Part shown: piece after piece, positions 36,071 to 44,238 of the stretch
Position numbering within the stretch: the first letter of the stretch is position 1
How the letters are laid out: every line of letters starts with the position of its first letter
Source of the DNA: Haladaptatus sp. ZSTT2
GTDB lineage: Archaea; Halobacteriota; Halobacteria; Halobacteriales; Halococcaceae
Assembly: GCF_037081775.1 (NCBI RefSeq)
Contig: NZ_JBAMHQ010000001.1
Coordinates: 2,542,001 to 2,606,000 of the forward strand
DNA length: 64,000 bases
Direction of reading: 5' to 3'
Notes under the pieces: generated by a model
Seen by the model: the letters and a program-made list of their open reading frames with translations, nothing else
Told to the model about the DNA's origin: nothing
The model's database searches: none
Translations under genes and position numbers: made by a program

Positions 36071-36916
36071 TCAGACGATGACGCCGATGCGCCCCGCGAT
36101 GAACGCCGCTGCCGCGAGGAACATCCCATACTTGAGATGGGACTGGCTCGCCGTCGGGTCGTGAAAGCTCTCGTACCCCGCATACAACATGAGGAGGTCT
36201 GCGGGAACCACGACGAGGAGGTAGGCGAGGCCGAACGTCGCTTGGAGATAGGGAACTGGGCTGGCGAGGACGGCGACCCCGAGCAAGACGACGCCGAGGC
36301 CGAGCGCATTTCGCTCACCGATGGCAATCGGCAGCGTATTGAGTCCCTCTTCGCGGTCGCCCTCGATGTCTTCTACGTCTTTGACGATTTCGCGGGTCAG
36401 CGTCGAGATTGCAGCCAGCGCGAACAAGACGACGACGGCCTCGTTCAGGACGTTGACCGCCGCGCCGCCGAACAGGAAGGTGCTCCCGCCGAGATACGCG
36501 ACGACCACGTTCCCTGCGCCCGGGAGGCCTTTGAACACCTTGGTGTAAGCGACGAGCGCGACGAGGTTCACGACCGCAATCGCAATCGCGGCAAGTGGTA
36601 AGAGCAACGCGAGAACGACCGCGCCCGCAAAGAGCGCGAGGCTGAACACGAGTGCCTCGCGCGGGGTGACGGCTCCACGCGGGATGGCGCGCCCGGGCTG
36701 GTTGATGCGGTCGATTTCGCGGTCGAAATAGTCGTTGATGGCGTTGCCCGCGCCCGTTGCGAAGATGGTTGCGCCGACCGCGGCGCCCGTTTCGATCGGG
36801 AGCGCGAACGCGCCGCCTGCGACAAATGCGCCAATAAACGTCAGAACGCCCGCCGCGACGGCGTTGACTGGGCGGGTTAGCTCCAGCAAGCCGCGGACAC
36901 GGTCTCCCATCGACAT
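36071..36916 (-). CDS. Digeranylgeranylglyceryl phosphate synthase (UbiA family)
   Basis: 281 residues with about seven to nine membrane helices. It adds a second geranylgeranyl chain in archaeal lipid biosynthesis. Prenyl-diphosphate binding motifs are NAINDYFDREIDRINQPGRAIP and the second aspartate-rich VKDVEDIEGDREEGLNT. Both loops face the same side and hold Mg2+. This matches archaeal DGGGP synthases in length and motif. The reverse-strand start MSMGDRVRGLLELTRPVNA is used. Confidence 0.9.
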   Translation of the reverse strand: MSMGDRVRGLLELTRPVNAVAAGVLTFIGAFVAGGAFALPIETGAAVGATIFATGAGNAINDYFDREIDRINQPGRAIPRGAVTPREALVFSLALFAGAVVLALLLPLAAIAIAVVNLVALVAYTKVFKGLPGAGNVVVAYLGGSTFLFGGAAVNVLNEAVVVLFALAAISTLTREIVKDVEDIEGDREEGLNTLPIAIGERNALGLGVVLLGVAVLASPVPYLQATFGLAYLLVVVPADLLMLYAGYESFHDPTASQSHLKYGMFLAAAAFIAGRIGVIV

Positions 36917-37010
36917 GACAGGAGTTCTTCGCGGGGCGCGGTTAAATGGCGCGAATCTCGCGGGGCGAATCGCGGGGTTTAAAATAGTCCGTCGTCTTAG
37001 AATCGGATGA

Positions 37011-37085
37011 GGGCGCTTAGCTCAGCCTGGACAGAGTGCTTGGCTTCGGACCAAGTTGTCGGGAGTTCAAATCTCTCAGCGCTCG
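37011..37085 (+). tRNA. tRNA-Arg, anticodon TCG
   Basis: Cloverleaf: acceptor GGGCGCT pairs with AGCGCTC (one G-U), the D arm contains GCTC..GAGT, the anticodon stem is CTTGG/CCAAG with loop CTTCGGA (anticodon TCG), and the T arm GGGAG/CTCTC encloses TTCAAAT. Discriminator base is G. Length is 75 nt without CCA. No intron is visible. Confidence 0.9.
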
Positions 37086-37094
37086 TACTTTCGC

Positions 37095-37114
37095 GGCTCA
37101 CAAACTCGTGAGCC
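37095..37114 (+). terminator. Stem-loop just after tRNA-Arg
   Basis: GGCTCAC-aaactc-GTGAGCC forms a perfect 7-base-pair hairpin with a 6-base loop, 10 bases past the tRNA 3' end. It may help end or process the tRNA transcript, or be part of the repeat-rich tRNA 3' flank; it is not followed by a T-run. Confidence 0.4.
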
Positions 37115-37130
37115 ACGGCGCTCGGATTCA

Positions 37131-37145
37131 CTGAGAGATTTGAAC
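37131..37145 (-). repeat. Inverted 15-base copy of the tRNA-Arg T-arm
   Basis: CTGAGAGATTTGAAC is the exact reverse complement of tRNA bases 37065-37079. A weaker, direct T-arm-like piece (GGGGTTCAACTCTCG) follows near 37162-37176. These fragments occupy the interval between the tRNA and the VOC gene and may be remnants of past insertion at the tRNA. Confidence 0.55.
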
Positions 37146-37228
37146 GAGGGAGCGAAGCGACCGGGGTTCAACTCTCGTTGGCTGCGCCTACCACCACACT
37201 CACTCCCCAACCGCACCTCAGAAAGCCA

Positions 37229-37597
37229 ATGATTCAGTGGAAGCGAATCGACCACGTCCAGTTGCCCATTCCACCCGGCACTGAGGACGGTGCGCGTGCG
37301 TTTTACGTGGAGATACTCGGTTTCGAGGAATGTGAGAAACCCGCATCACTCCGGAAAAACGGCGGTGTGTGGCTGCAGAACGGGGCAATCGAACTGCATC
37401 TTGGCGTCGAAGCGTCGAGGGAGCCTCAATCGAGACAGCACGTCGCACTCGAAGTTGCAGACCTTGATGCGACACGGGCGGTGCTCGAAGCCCACGTCGT
37501 GCCTATCAACGAAGAAACGCCGATACCGGGCCGCGAGCGAGTTTCCGTTCGCGACCCGTTCGGGAATCGGCTTGAACTGCTCGAACGGACTGACTAA
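37229..37597 (+). CDS. VOC-superfamily protein (glyoxalase/bleomycin-resistance fold)
   Basis: 122 residues, two beta-alpha-beta-beta-beta units: RIDHVQLPIPPGTEDGARAFYVEILGFEE and HVALEVADLDATRAVLEAHVVPI, ending with VRDPFGNRLELLE. Metal ligands of the family (a His in HVQLP, Glu near the end) are placed correctly. Substrate unknown. It starts 52 bases after the tRNA-flank repeats; the ATG at 37229 is chosen. Confidence 0.8.
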   Translation: MIQWKRIDHVQLPIPPGTEDGARAFYVEILGFEECEKPASLRKNGGVWLQNGAIELHLGVEASREPQSRQHVALEVADLDATRAVLEAHVVPINEETPIPGRERVSVRDPFGNRLELLERTD

Positions 37598-37920
37598 TTG
37601 TCGCTTATCTCTCGTTCGATTTCATTGCCGAAGTTTTCTGCGAGCTCGTCGGCTGTGATTTCGCCGCGTTTGAACAGATCAAGGGCGTCGGGGCCGACGA
37701 CTTCTGCGAGCGCGCGATATCGGGCGGCGGTGATGCCCGTTTCGAGAAATTCGACGAAGCTTTCGGTTTCTGCTGGATTGAGCACCGTGCGCTCGCCAAA
37801 CGTTTCGTTTGGGTCGTCACGCGTTTGAATGGAGACGCCAACGACATCGGACAGCTCTACTATCGAGACACGGTACCGTTGCCCCTCGCCAATTGTTCGA
37901 TTTTCGACCCATTCGTCCAT
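37594..37920 (-). CDS. Hypothetical acidic protein
   Basis: 108 residues, unrecognised. First half is beta-like (RYRVSIVELSDVVGVSIQTRDDP), second half helical (TESFVEFLETGITAARYRALAEVVGPDALDLFKRGEITADEL). No membrane segment or known motif. It overlaps the VOC stop by 4 bases tail to tail. Composition is typical for the genome. Confidence 0.55.
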   Translation of the reverse strand: MDEWVENRTIGEGQRYRVSIVELSDVVGVSIQTRDDPNETFGERTVLNPAETESFVEFLETGITAARYRALAEVVGPDALDLFKRGEITADELAENFGNEIEREISDN

Positions 37921-38030
37921 GTAATTAATTCACACGCGGAGAATTTATAGTTACTATCCCAACCACTCTGTCGGTTGTCACACCGATACCGGCCGTATAA
38001 GTTTAGTCGTCTCGTTACAACCTCAAGTCG

Positions 38031-38822
38031 ATGAAACGTCGCGCCGTATTATCTCGGGCTGGCGGTGTCGTTGGAATCGCTGTTGCGGGCAGCGTTCCAG
38101 CAACCGGCGCTAGTCGTGGCTCTCCTGTGGCAACCCGCGAAACTTACACACTACTCGACGGAACCAAACACGCGACTGAGGTGGTCGTTATCGAGGGCGC
38201 ACAGTCGGGGCCAACGGCGATGGTCACGGGCGGGATCCACGGTGACGAAATCTCCGGGTATCGCGCAGCAGAGACCGTTTCTGGGTGGGACATTGCACAG
38301 GGAACGCTCATCGTCATCCCGCGGGCGAACACCGTCGCCATCGAACGCGGCACGCGCGAGGGAACCAGCGGTGACCTGAACCGGCTGTTCCCGCCCGGCA
38401 AAAAGCCGAACTCAGAACTTGCACAGGCGCTCTGGGAAGCGATTGAGCGCCACGACCCGGACGTGTATATCGACCTGCACCGGTCGCTTGGCATCTACAA
38501 CGTCCAGCCCGGCTACGTCGGGCAGGCCATCTTCCCGACGGCGGCGGGTGATGCGCTCGAACACGCACGGGACGTCGCAGCCCTGCTCAACGAAGAAAAA
38601 GTGCCGTGGTATATGCCGTTGCACAAGTATCGCGCAGGCGACCCGATGCCGGAGTCGGGCCCACTCATCGCGAACAAGGTCGGTCAGGACAGGGACACGC
38701 CCGCGTACATCGTCGAATCGACGAGTTTCCTGCTCGACCTCGATACGCGCACTGACTGGACGACGCGCGCGGCAGAAGCGTTGCTCGCCCGCCACGGCAT
38801 CGAGCGGACGGGAGGGAACTGA
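38031..38822 (+). CDS. Exported M14-like succinylglutamate desuccinylase/aspartoacylase-fold protein
   Basis: 263 residues. A signal peptide (MKRRAVLSRAGGVVGIAVAGSVPATGA) with an RR pair may use Tat or Sec. The AstE/AspA zinc site is intact: His70 and Glu73 in GGIHGDEISG, His150 in DLHRS, and Glu in YIVESTSF as the catalytic base; Arg118 in DLNRLF binds the substrate carboxylate. These are normally cytoplasmic enzymes, so the export signal is notable. The stop is one base before the next ATG. Confidence 0.75.
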   Translation: MKRRAVLSRAGGVVGIAVAGSVPATGASRGSPVATRETYTLLDGTKHATEVVVIEGAQSGPTAMVTGGIHGDEISGYRAAETVSGWDIAQGTLIVIPRANTVAIERGTREGTSGDLNRLFPPGKKPNSELAQALWEAIERHDPDVYIDLHRSLGIYNVQPGYVGQAIFPTAAGDALEHARDVAALLNEEKVPWYMPLHKYRAGDPMPESGPLIANKVGQDRDTPAYIVESTSFLLDLDTRTDWTTRAAEALLARHGIERTGGN

Positions 38823-38823
38823 C

Positions 38824-39099
38824 ATGGAGCTAAAGCGCGTCTTACTAGACCCGATTGCCATCTCCGTATTCCTCTTGTTGGTCGTCCCGCTCGCGCTCGG
38901 TGCGCGCAACACCCAGTGGATGACGCCGCTTGCGCTGCCGGGCTATCTCATCCTTACGATTGGCTCTGCGCTTGGCAAGGCCCTGTTTCCGACCTTCGAG
39001 TTCTACGTGTTCTGGGTGCCACACGTCATTGTGAGTTACCTGATTGCCGTCGGCGTCGGGGCGACTTACCGCTGGATTGCCGCCGGGTTTGGCGGCTGA
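38824..39099 (+). CDS. Small membrane protein following the M14-like gene
   Basis: 91 residues with about three hydrophobic helices (AISVFLLLVVPLALGA, LALPGYLILTIGSALGKAL, HVIVSYLIAVGVGATYRWIA). The ATG lies one base after the upstream stop, so the two are translationally coupled. Function unknown. Confidence 0.6.
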   Translation: MELKRVLLDPIAISVFLLLVVPLALGARNTQWMTPLALPGYLILTIGSALGKALFPTFEFYVFWVPHVIVSYLIAVGVGATYRWIAAGFGG

Positions 39100-39184
39100 G
39101 ACCTCTTACTCCTCATTTTCACGCGTCTTAGCGGCCGAATAATAAGGTAGGTACTGTGTGTGTCCCCAAACGGGGTGACCTACA

Positions 39185-39508
39185 ATGCCCCAATCAGGAA
39201 CAAACACCCGGACTCAGTCCGGCCAACAGCGCTCACAACAGCAGAGTGCGAATCAACAGGGCTCACAGCAGGGTCAGCCGACCCAATCGTCCCAGGCGTC
39301 GTGGTTTGCAACGACCGCGGTCCGCACTGGCGTCATCGTCATCGGCTTTATCTTGCTGTTGTTCGCCCTGGGGCAGGCCGTTGGTGCGAATCTGCTGGGC
39401 ATGGTCGCAGACGCGCTCAGCTCACAGACAGGCCAGTGGCTTATCGTGGCGTTCTTCGCCGTGCTCCTCATCGGAGCCGCCCAGCGGGGACTTACCGCGA
39501 CGCGGTAA
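39185..39508 (+). CDS. Gln/Ser-rich two-helix membrane protein
   Basis: 107 residues. The first 40 residues are a Gln/Ser/Thr-rich low-complexity segment (SGQQRSQQQSANQQGSQQGQ), then two helices (AVRTGVIVIGFILLLFALG and WLIVAFFAVLLIGAAQRG). A GGTGA Shine-Dalgarno-like element lies 7-11 bases before the ATG. Function unknown; the tail may be surface exposed or aggregation prone. Confidence 0.6.
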   Translation: MPQSGTNTRTQSGQQRSQQQSANQQGSQQGQPTQSSQASWFATTAVRTGVIVIGFILLLFALGQAVGANLLGMVADALSSQTGQWLIVAFFAVLLIGAAQRGLTATR

Positions 39509-39720
39509 CTTCCCGCGTTCCTGTCTTTCCGTACAGAAACCACCGTGAGAGTGGCACATGATGCGTGGTATCAGTGCACACCAGACGAACGAACTGGCAG
39601 TAGGTTGGGGTTACAAGACTCCTGAAAATTAAGCCAGAACAAACCCCCTGACTGCAGCCGATTCACACACGCTTGACAGCCTCACTCACAGATTGTTCAA
39701 TACCGTTTAATCGCCAGACG
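39509..39720. other. Non-coding interval, nothing recognised
   Basis: This is the first 210 bases of a 301-base gap between the Gln/Ser-rich membrane gene and the DUF7344-like gene. I see no gene, RNA or terminal repeat in it. The rest of the gap holds the phased repeats and a TATA box listed separately. Confidence 0.5.
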
Positions 39721-39765
39721 GAAAACGGTTGAAACGGTTCGAAACAGAAAGAAACGGGTCGAAAC
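39721..39765 (+). repeat. Five 10-bp-phased GAAA(A/C) repeats before the DUF7344-like gene
   Basis: GAAAA at 39721 is followed by GAAAC at 39731, 39741, 39751 and 39761, each exactly 10 bases apart, with GGTT/GGTTC/AGAAA/GGGTC between. Regular helical spacing on one face of DNA, immediately upstream of the TATA box at 39777, suggests a multi-copy regulator-binding array. The arms are not palindromic, so each site would be a direct half-site. Confidence 0.6.
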
Positions 39766-39776
39766 CACTGACCCCC

Positions 39777-39785
39777 TTTATTATC
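39777..39785 (+). promoter_or_regulatory. TATA box for the DUF7344-like gene
   Basis: TTTATTATC starts 33 bases before the ATG at 39810, giving a leaderless or near-leaderless transcript. The phased repeats end 11 bases upstream. Confidence 0.5.
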
Positions 39786-39809
39786 TCCCCTCTTCTTGAG
39801 CAGATTGTG

Positions 39810-40448
39810 ATGACGGTAAGCACCGACTCCCCAAACGCGAACGTGCAGACTGATGCCCTCACGGGTATGCCAGAAGACACAGACGACTCCCCGCTGTCGC
39901 AAGACCAGATCTTCCATCTCTTGCAAAACGAGCGCCGCCGTGCGGTTCTCCGCTACCTCGCGCAGACGAACGAGGACAGCGTCCGCATGCGCGACGTTGC
40001 AGAGCAGGTTGCGGCGTGGGAAAACGACACCACGGTTCAACAGCTGCACTCAGACGAGCGCCAGCGTGTCTACATCGCGCTGTACCAGACGCATCTTCCA
40101 AAGCTCGACGACGAAGGCGTCATCGAATACAACCAGAGCCGCGGCATCGTCGCCCCCACGGCGAACGCCGCTCAGCTCTACCCGTTCATCGACACGGACT
40201 CCCACGACGCCGCCACGTCGAGCCAAGAGGCTGCAGACGGCGCTGACGCCTCCGATGCGCCAGAGACAGACGCAGACAAAGACCTTGCGTGGTCTAACTA
40301 CTACCTTGGTCTCTCCTCTGCGAGCGCCCTCCTCCTCGGCGCGACCTCCCTCAGCCTCGTCCCGGCCGCGCTCATCTCGAGTTACCTCCTGAGCGTGCTT
40401 ACGGTCGCCGCCTTCGGTATCACCGCCCTCGGACAACGGTTCCTCTGA
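39810..40448 (+). CDS. DUF7344-like helix-turn-helix protein with C-terminal membrane helices
   Basis: 212 residues. Residues about 25-110 form an ArsR/winged-helix-like domain (LSQDQIFHLLQNERRRAVLRYLAQ, then RVYIALYQTHLPKLDDEGVIEYNQSRGIV). An acidic linker (SSQEAADGADASDAPETDADKD) leads to two C-terminal membrane helices (ASALLLGATSLSLVPAALISSYL, LSVLTVAAFGITALG). A membrane-tethered DNA-binding protein is likely. The regular repeat array upstream could be its own or another regulator's binding site. Confidence 0.7.
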   Translation: MTVSTDSPNANVQTDALTGMPEDTDDSPLSQDQIFHLLQNERRRAVLRYLAQTNEDSVRMRDVAEQVAAWENDTTVQQLHSDERQRVYIALYQTHLPKLDDEGVIEYNQSRGIVAPTANAAQLYPFIDTDSHDAATSSQEAADGADASDAPETDADKDLAWSNYYLGLSSASALLLGATSLSLVPAALISSYLLSVLTVAAFGITALGQRFL

Positions 40449-40500
40449 CCACAAAGAACCCTTCAATCACAAGCTAGCGCGCGACCGTGCGGTCGCAGCG

Positions 40501-41550
40501 TTACGCTTCCGTCCTCACGCTTTCTGCATCCGTGAGCGATGGTTCGGCAACCTTCACGAGTTGCTTTCCAATGTTGTCGCCCTCGAACAGTCCCAGGAAG
40601 GCCGCTGGCGCATTTTCGAATCCCTCCACGATTGATTCTCGGTAGACGAGGTCACCGGAGGCAACCCACGACGCGAGGCGTTCCGTGGCCGTTTCGAACT
40701 CGGAGGCGAAATCAGAGACGAGAAAGCCCTCGACCCGCGCTCGACTCACGATAAGTTGGCCGAATTTTCGCGGTCCCTGTGGCGGTTCTGTGGCGTTGTA
40801 CTGTGAAATCTGCCCGCAGACAGCCACGCGTGCGCCGACGTTGAGCTGTTGCATCACGGCGTCGGTGATGGGGCCACCGACGTTGTCGAAGTACACGTCT
40901 ACGCCGTCCGGACACGCGTCTGCCAGTGCCGTTGGCATGCTCTCGGTGGTTTTGTAGTTGATCGTCGCGTCGAAGCCGAGTTCCTCGGTCAGCCACGCGA
41001 CCTTCTCGTCGCTCCCTGCGGTCCCGACCACGCGACAGCCCGCGAGTTGCGCCAACTGGCCGACGACCGAACCGACTGCTCCGGCCGCCCCCGAGACGAC
41101 GACGGTGTCGCCGGGCGTTGGTTCTGCGACTTCGAGGAGACCGAAGTAGGCGGTTCGCCCCGGCATGCCGAGGACGCCGAGTGCGGTCGAAATAGGTGCA
41201 TAATCTGGGTCAACGGTCGTGAGTTCGTGGCCCTTCGCGGTCGCATACTCGGCCCAGTCGAGATTCCCGGCGACGATGTCTCCGGTCTCGAATCGTGGGT
41301 TGTTCGATTCGACCACTTCGCCAACGACACCTGCGCTCATCACGTCGCCTACGTCCCACGGTTCTGCGTAGGAGTCTGCGTCGCGCATTCGACCGCGCAT
41401 GTACGGGTCAACGGAGAGATAACAGGTCTTTACGAGTACTTCGTCGTGGCCGGGTTCGGGAACGTCGGCTTCGACGAGATCGAAGTCCTCGCGCGTCGGC
41501 GTGCCGGTCGGTCGCTGTGCGAGACGGAACTGTCTATTGGATTCGGTCAT
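40501..41550 (-). CDS. Zinc-independent NADP-dependent oxidoreductase (MDR family, prostaglandin-reductase-like)
   Basis: 349 residues. The MDR layout is clear: an N-terminal GroES-like domain (SVDPYMRGRM), then VVVSGAAGAVGSVVGQLA as the NADP-binding motif and VYFDNVGGPITDAV. It lacks the catalytic zinc ligands of alcohol dehydrogenase. The family reduces alpha,beta-unsaturated carbonyls. The start MTESNRQFRLAQRP at 41550 is preferred over the long upstream ORF. Confidence 0.85.
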   Translation of the reverse strand: MTESNRQFRLAQRPTGTPTREDFDLVEADVPEPGHDEVLVKTCYLSVDPYMRGRMRDADSYAEPWDVGDVMSAGVVGEVVESNNPRFETGDIVAGNLDWAEYATAKGHELTTVDPDYAPISTALGVLGMPGRTAYFGLLEVAEPTPGDTVVVSGAAGAVGSVVGQLAQLAGCRVVGTAGSDEKVAWLTEELGFDATINYKTTESMPTALADACPDGVDVYFDNVGGPITDAVMQQLNVGARVAVCGQISQYNATEPPQGPRKFGQLIVSRARVEGFLVSDFASEFETATERLASWVASGDLVYRESIVEGFENAPAAFLGLFEGDNIGKQLVKVAEPSLTDAESVRTEA

Positions 41551-41659
41551 AGCAGGGTTTGTGGCCGCCGGAGGTTTGACGCTTCGGGTGGCGGATGTGG
41601 CCACCTCACACGTCAGGTGGCCAATGAGTATTTCCGTTCGCTCGGAGTTACGGACGGCT

Positions 41660-42007
41660 ATGGGAGTTATTGATTCACTCATCGTGTTCGTCGTCGGCCT
41701 GCTCGTCGGTGGCTTTGGGCTGTACGTCGGTGCTCGTGTACTGACCGACATGGACGATTACGGTCACGCGGTGGTGACGGCGCTCATTGGAGCGGTTGTC
41801 TGGGCGATATTGAGCTTCATCCCGCTCATCGGGACGCTGCTCGCGCTCATCGCCTATATTGCGGTGGTCAACTGGCGGTATCCCGGCGGCTGGGGCAGTG
41901 CCATCGGCATCGCGCTCGTCGCGTGGGTTACCGCAACGATTGTCCTGTTCCTCCTTGGCGCGCTCAGAATCATCTCGCTCGGCGCGATTGGGATTCCCGG
42001 CGTCTGA
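41660..42007 (+). CDS. Integral membrane protein of unknown function
   Basis: 115 residues, about four helices (IVFVVGLLVGGFGLYVG, VVTALIGAVVWAILSFIPL, LLALIAYIAVVNWRY, VTATIVLFLLGALRIISL). The GxxxG-type helices suggest close packing. Its stop lies 2 bases before the end of the convergent Ndh-like gene. Confidence 0.6.
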   Translation: MGVIDSLIVFVVGLLVGGFGLYVGARVLTDMDDYGHAVVTALIGAVVWAILSFIPLIGTLLALIAYIAVVNWRYPGGWGSAIGIALVAWVTATIVLFLLGALRIISLGAIGIPGV

Positions 42008-42009
42008 GT

Positions 42010-43134
42010 TCAGTCGGAAAACTCCGCGCGTACGAGGTCGAGCGCTTCTTCGACCGCCCCGATTTGAGTGAGATAGCCCGCGCCAATCGACGCCTTGAGC
42101 GCGAGCGCCGGCGTTCCGGTGATAATTGTCGGGCCGACCTGTGCGACCGTTTGCTCGCCAACGGTGACAATCCAACCCGGTGAGTCGAAGCGAAACGCCG
42201 ACCGTCGCGGCGAGAACGCGTCTGCAGGGTCGTGGGCTGCGATTTTCTCGATGCTTCGTGCGACCGCACGCGCCTCGCGGATGGCCGCTTGTGCGCTCGC
42301 GGGAACGCGCTGGCCGTCTGCGTCGATGACGTCCGCGGCATCACCCACGACGAACGTGCCGTCTGCGACTTCCAACGTGTACCGCACGCGGTGGCGCGTG
42401 CCGTCGAGGGCAGCGGGGCCAGCGATACCGCCCGTCCAGATGAGTTGGTCGTAGGCCATCGTTCCGTCTTCGAGGTGAACCGCCGTGTCGTCCGCGCGCA
42501 GCACCGTGGTTTCCGTCTCGATGGTAACGCCCTCGCTCGTGAGTGCGTCACGGACGGCCCGCCGGAAGTTTTTCGGAAAGCCTGGCGCGACGCTGTGGGC
42601 CTGTTCGAGCAGTCTGACTTTCGACTCCCAGCCGCGTTCTGTGGCGAGCGCGGCGAGTTCACCGGCGGTTTGGATGCCGGACAGCCCGGCTCCACAGACG
42701 AGGACGTGGCCGTCTTCGGGGCCGAGTTCGACGAAGCGGTCGTGAATCGCCGTCGCGTCCGCAACGGTTTTGAGCGGCGTCGCGTGTTCGCTGAGCCCGG
42801 GTAAGCCGTAGTAGGCGGTTTCCGCGCCGAGACAGACCGCACAGATGTCGTAAGAGAGTGTCTCGCCCGTGTCGAGCGCCACCGTCTTTTCTTCGGGCGA
42901 AACGTGTTCGACGCGGGCGCGCAGTATCGTGTGTTCGGGAAACAGGTCGGTGAGAGAAATCGTCAACTCCGCGGCGAGTGCCGGACGACGAATCACGCGA
43001 TGGAGTTCGTGCTGGATGAGGTGGCTTCCCGTCTCATCTACGAGTGTGAGTTCTGCGTCTGTGGGGAGCGAGCGGGAGAGTCGGTGGGCGAGGGTCAGGC
43101 CAGCGTAGCCAGCGCCGAGGACGAGGACGCGCAT
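42010..43134 (-). CDS. Type II NADH dehydrogenase-like FAD oxidoreductase
   Basis: 374 residues. The FAD motif VLVLGAGYAGLTLAHRL and the second, NAD-binding motif VLVCGAGLSGIQTAGELA are both intact; the C-terminal FAD motif TFVVGDAADVID is also present. This is the Ndh-2 / NADH:quinone oxidoreductase pattern. The hydrophobic C-terminus seen in some Ndh-2 is short here. It can feed electrons into quinone without pumping protons. Confidence 0.82.
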   Translation of the reverse strand: MRVLVLGAGYAGLTLAHRLSRSLPTDAELTLVDETGSHLIQHELHRVIRRPALAAELTISLTDLFPEHTILRARVEHVSPEEKTVALDTGETLSYDICAVCLGAETAYYGLPGLSEHATPLKTVADATAIHDRFVELGPEDGHVLVCGAGLSGIQTAGELAALATERGWESKVRLLEQAHSVAPGFPKNFRRAVRDALTSEGVTIETETTVLRADDTAVHLEDGTMAYDQLIWTGGIAGPAALDGTRHRVRYTLEVADGTFVVGDAADVIDADGQRVPASAQAAIREARAVARSIEKIAAHDPADAFSPRRSAFRFDSPGWIVTVGEQTVAQVGPTIITGTPALALKASIGAGYLTQIGAVEEALDLVRAEFSD

Positions 43135-43166
43135 ACGCCCTCTAGCGCCGCCAGCCTCAAAACGGT

Positions 43167-44138
43167 CTAGAACAGGGCTTCAGATTCGTCGAGGATGTGG
43201 GCGGGGCCGCCGATTTCCCAGACGTGCGTTTCGATGTCGAGGGCGGCAATCGCCTCCTCAACGCGGTCTGCGTACTCGGGTTTCGTGTTGACGTAGACGC
43301 TCGCGCCGGTGTCGGTCGAGAAGTAGACGGGCACGCCGTCGTCGCGGAGTTCGCGGACGGTTTCGAACACGCGGAGGGTGTCCGGCTTCCAGTAGACCCA
43401 GCCTGCAGGCCCGGTCATCGTGGTTGCGGTGAGCGAGAGCGAGTCGTGTTCTGCGAGTTCGAACACACGGTCGAAGTCGGCCTCGCGCAGGCCGTCGCGC
43501 ATCTCGGCGATTTGGCCGTGGATGTGAGCCATCCGCGCGTCGAACATGTGGCTGTCCGCGGCTTCCTTGTGGGCTTCTTCGGTTTCCTTGTACGCCGGGA
43601 CGAGTGCGGCGATGATGGCAACCTCATCCGCTAAGTCGGAGTCGATGCGCTCTGAGCGACAGTCCTCGTCGTTGAGACCGGTTCGGAGGTGGGAGAAGCC
43701 GCCGGTGACGGCGCGGGCAGCAGAGGAAGAGCCGCGGCGGGCAACTGCCGAGATTTCGGGCAGCGTCATGTCGAGGCCTGCAGCCTCACACGCGGCGAGC
43801 GCGGCGGCGGCGAATCCGGAAGAGGAGGAGCCAAACCCGACGTTGCTCGGGAAGTTGTTCTCGCTCTCGAAGCGGACGCGCGTGTCGGTATCTGCGAGCG
43901 AGCGGACGTGGTCTACGACGTGCTTGATGCGTTCTGCGCCGCGCCCGGCGATCTCCTCGCCGTCCACGCGGTAGATATCTTCCGCCAACTCGTCGTCGAA
44001 CTCGACGGTCGTCTTCGAATGGCTCGGGGCGGTACAGAGGCTGATACTGTCGTGATACGGCAGTCTGAGTTCCTCGTTTCGCATCCCGTGATACTTGACG
44101 AGTCCCTGAATTGGGTGGGCTTTCGCCGTCGCTTTCAT
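43167..44138 (-). CDS. Phosphomevalonate decarboxylase (archaeal)
   Basis: 323 residues, GHMP superfamily. The ATP-binding motif is NFPSNVGFGSSSSGFAAAALAA, with conserved RGSSSAARAVTGGF (substrate phosphate binding) and the C-terminal STDTGASVYVN. In haloarchaea the homologue decarboxylates mevalonate 5-phosphate to isopentenyl phosphate. The start MKATAKAHPIQGLVKYHG matches the family; upstream sequence is not conserved. It is divergent from an HTH gene about 100 bases away. Confidence 0.85.
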   Translation of the reverse strand: MKATAKAHPIQGLVKYHGMRNEELRLPYHDSISLCTAPSHSKTTVEFDDELAEDIYRVDGEEIAGRGAERIKHVVDHVRSLADTDTRVRFESENNFPSNVGFGSSSSGFAAAALAACEAAGLDMTLPEISAVARRGSSSAARAVTGGFSHLRTGLNDEDCRSERIDSDLADEVAIIAALVPAYKETEEAHKEAADSHMFDARMAHIHGQIAEMRDGLREADFDRVFELAEHDSLSLTATTMTGPAGWVYWKPDTLRVFETVRELRDDGVPVYFSTDTGASVYVNTKPEYADRVEEAIAALDIETHVWEIGGPAHILDESEALF

Positions 44139-44238
44139 ACTTCGTGAGGTGAGAGAAGCGCGCTTAATTCCTCCGCTCTGTCGTCTCGGTGGGTCGTGAG
44201 ACACAACTGTTTTCAGGTCGTTCACAAGACTGAGACCA

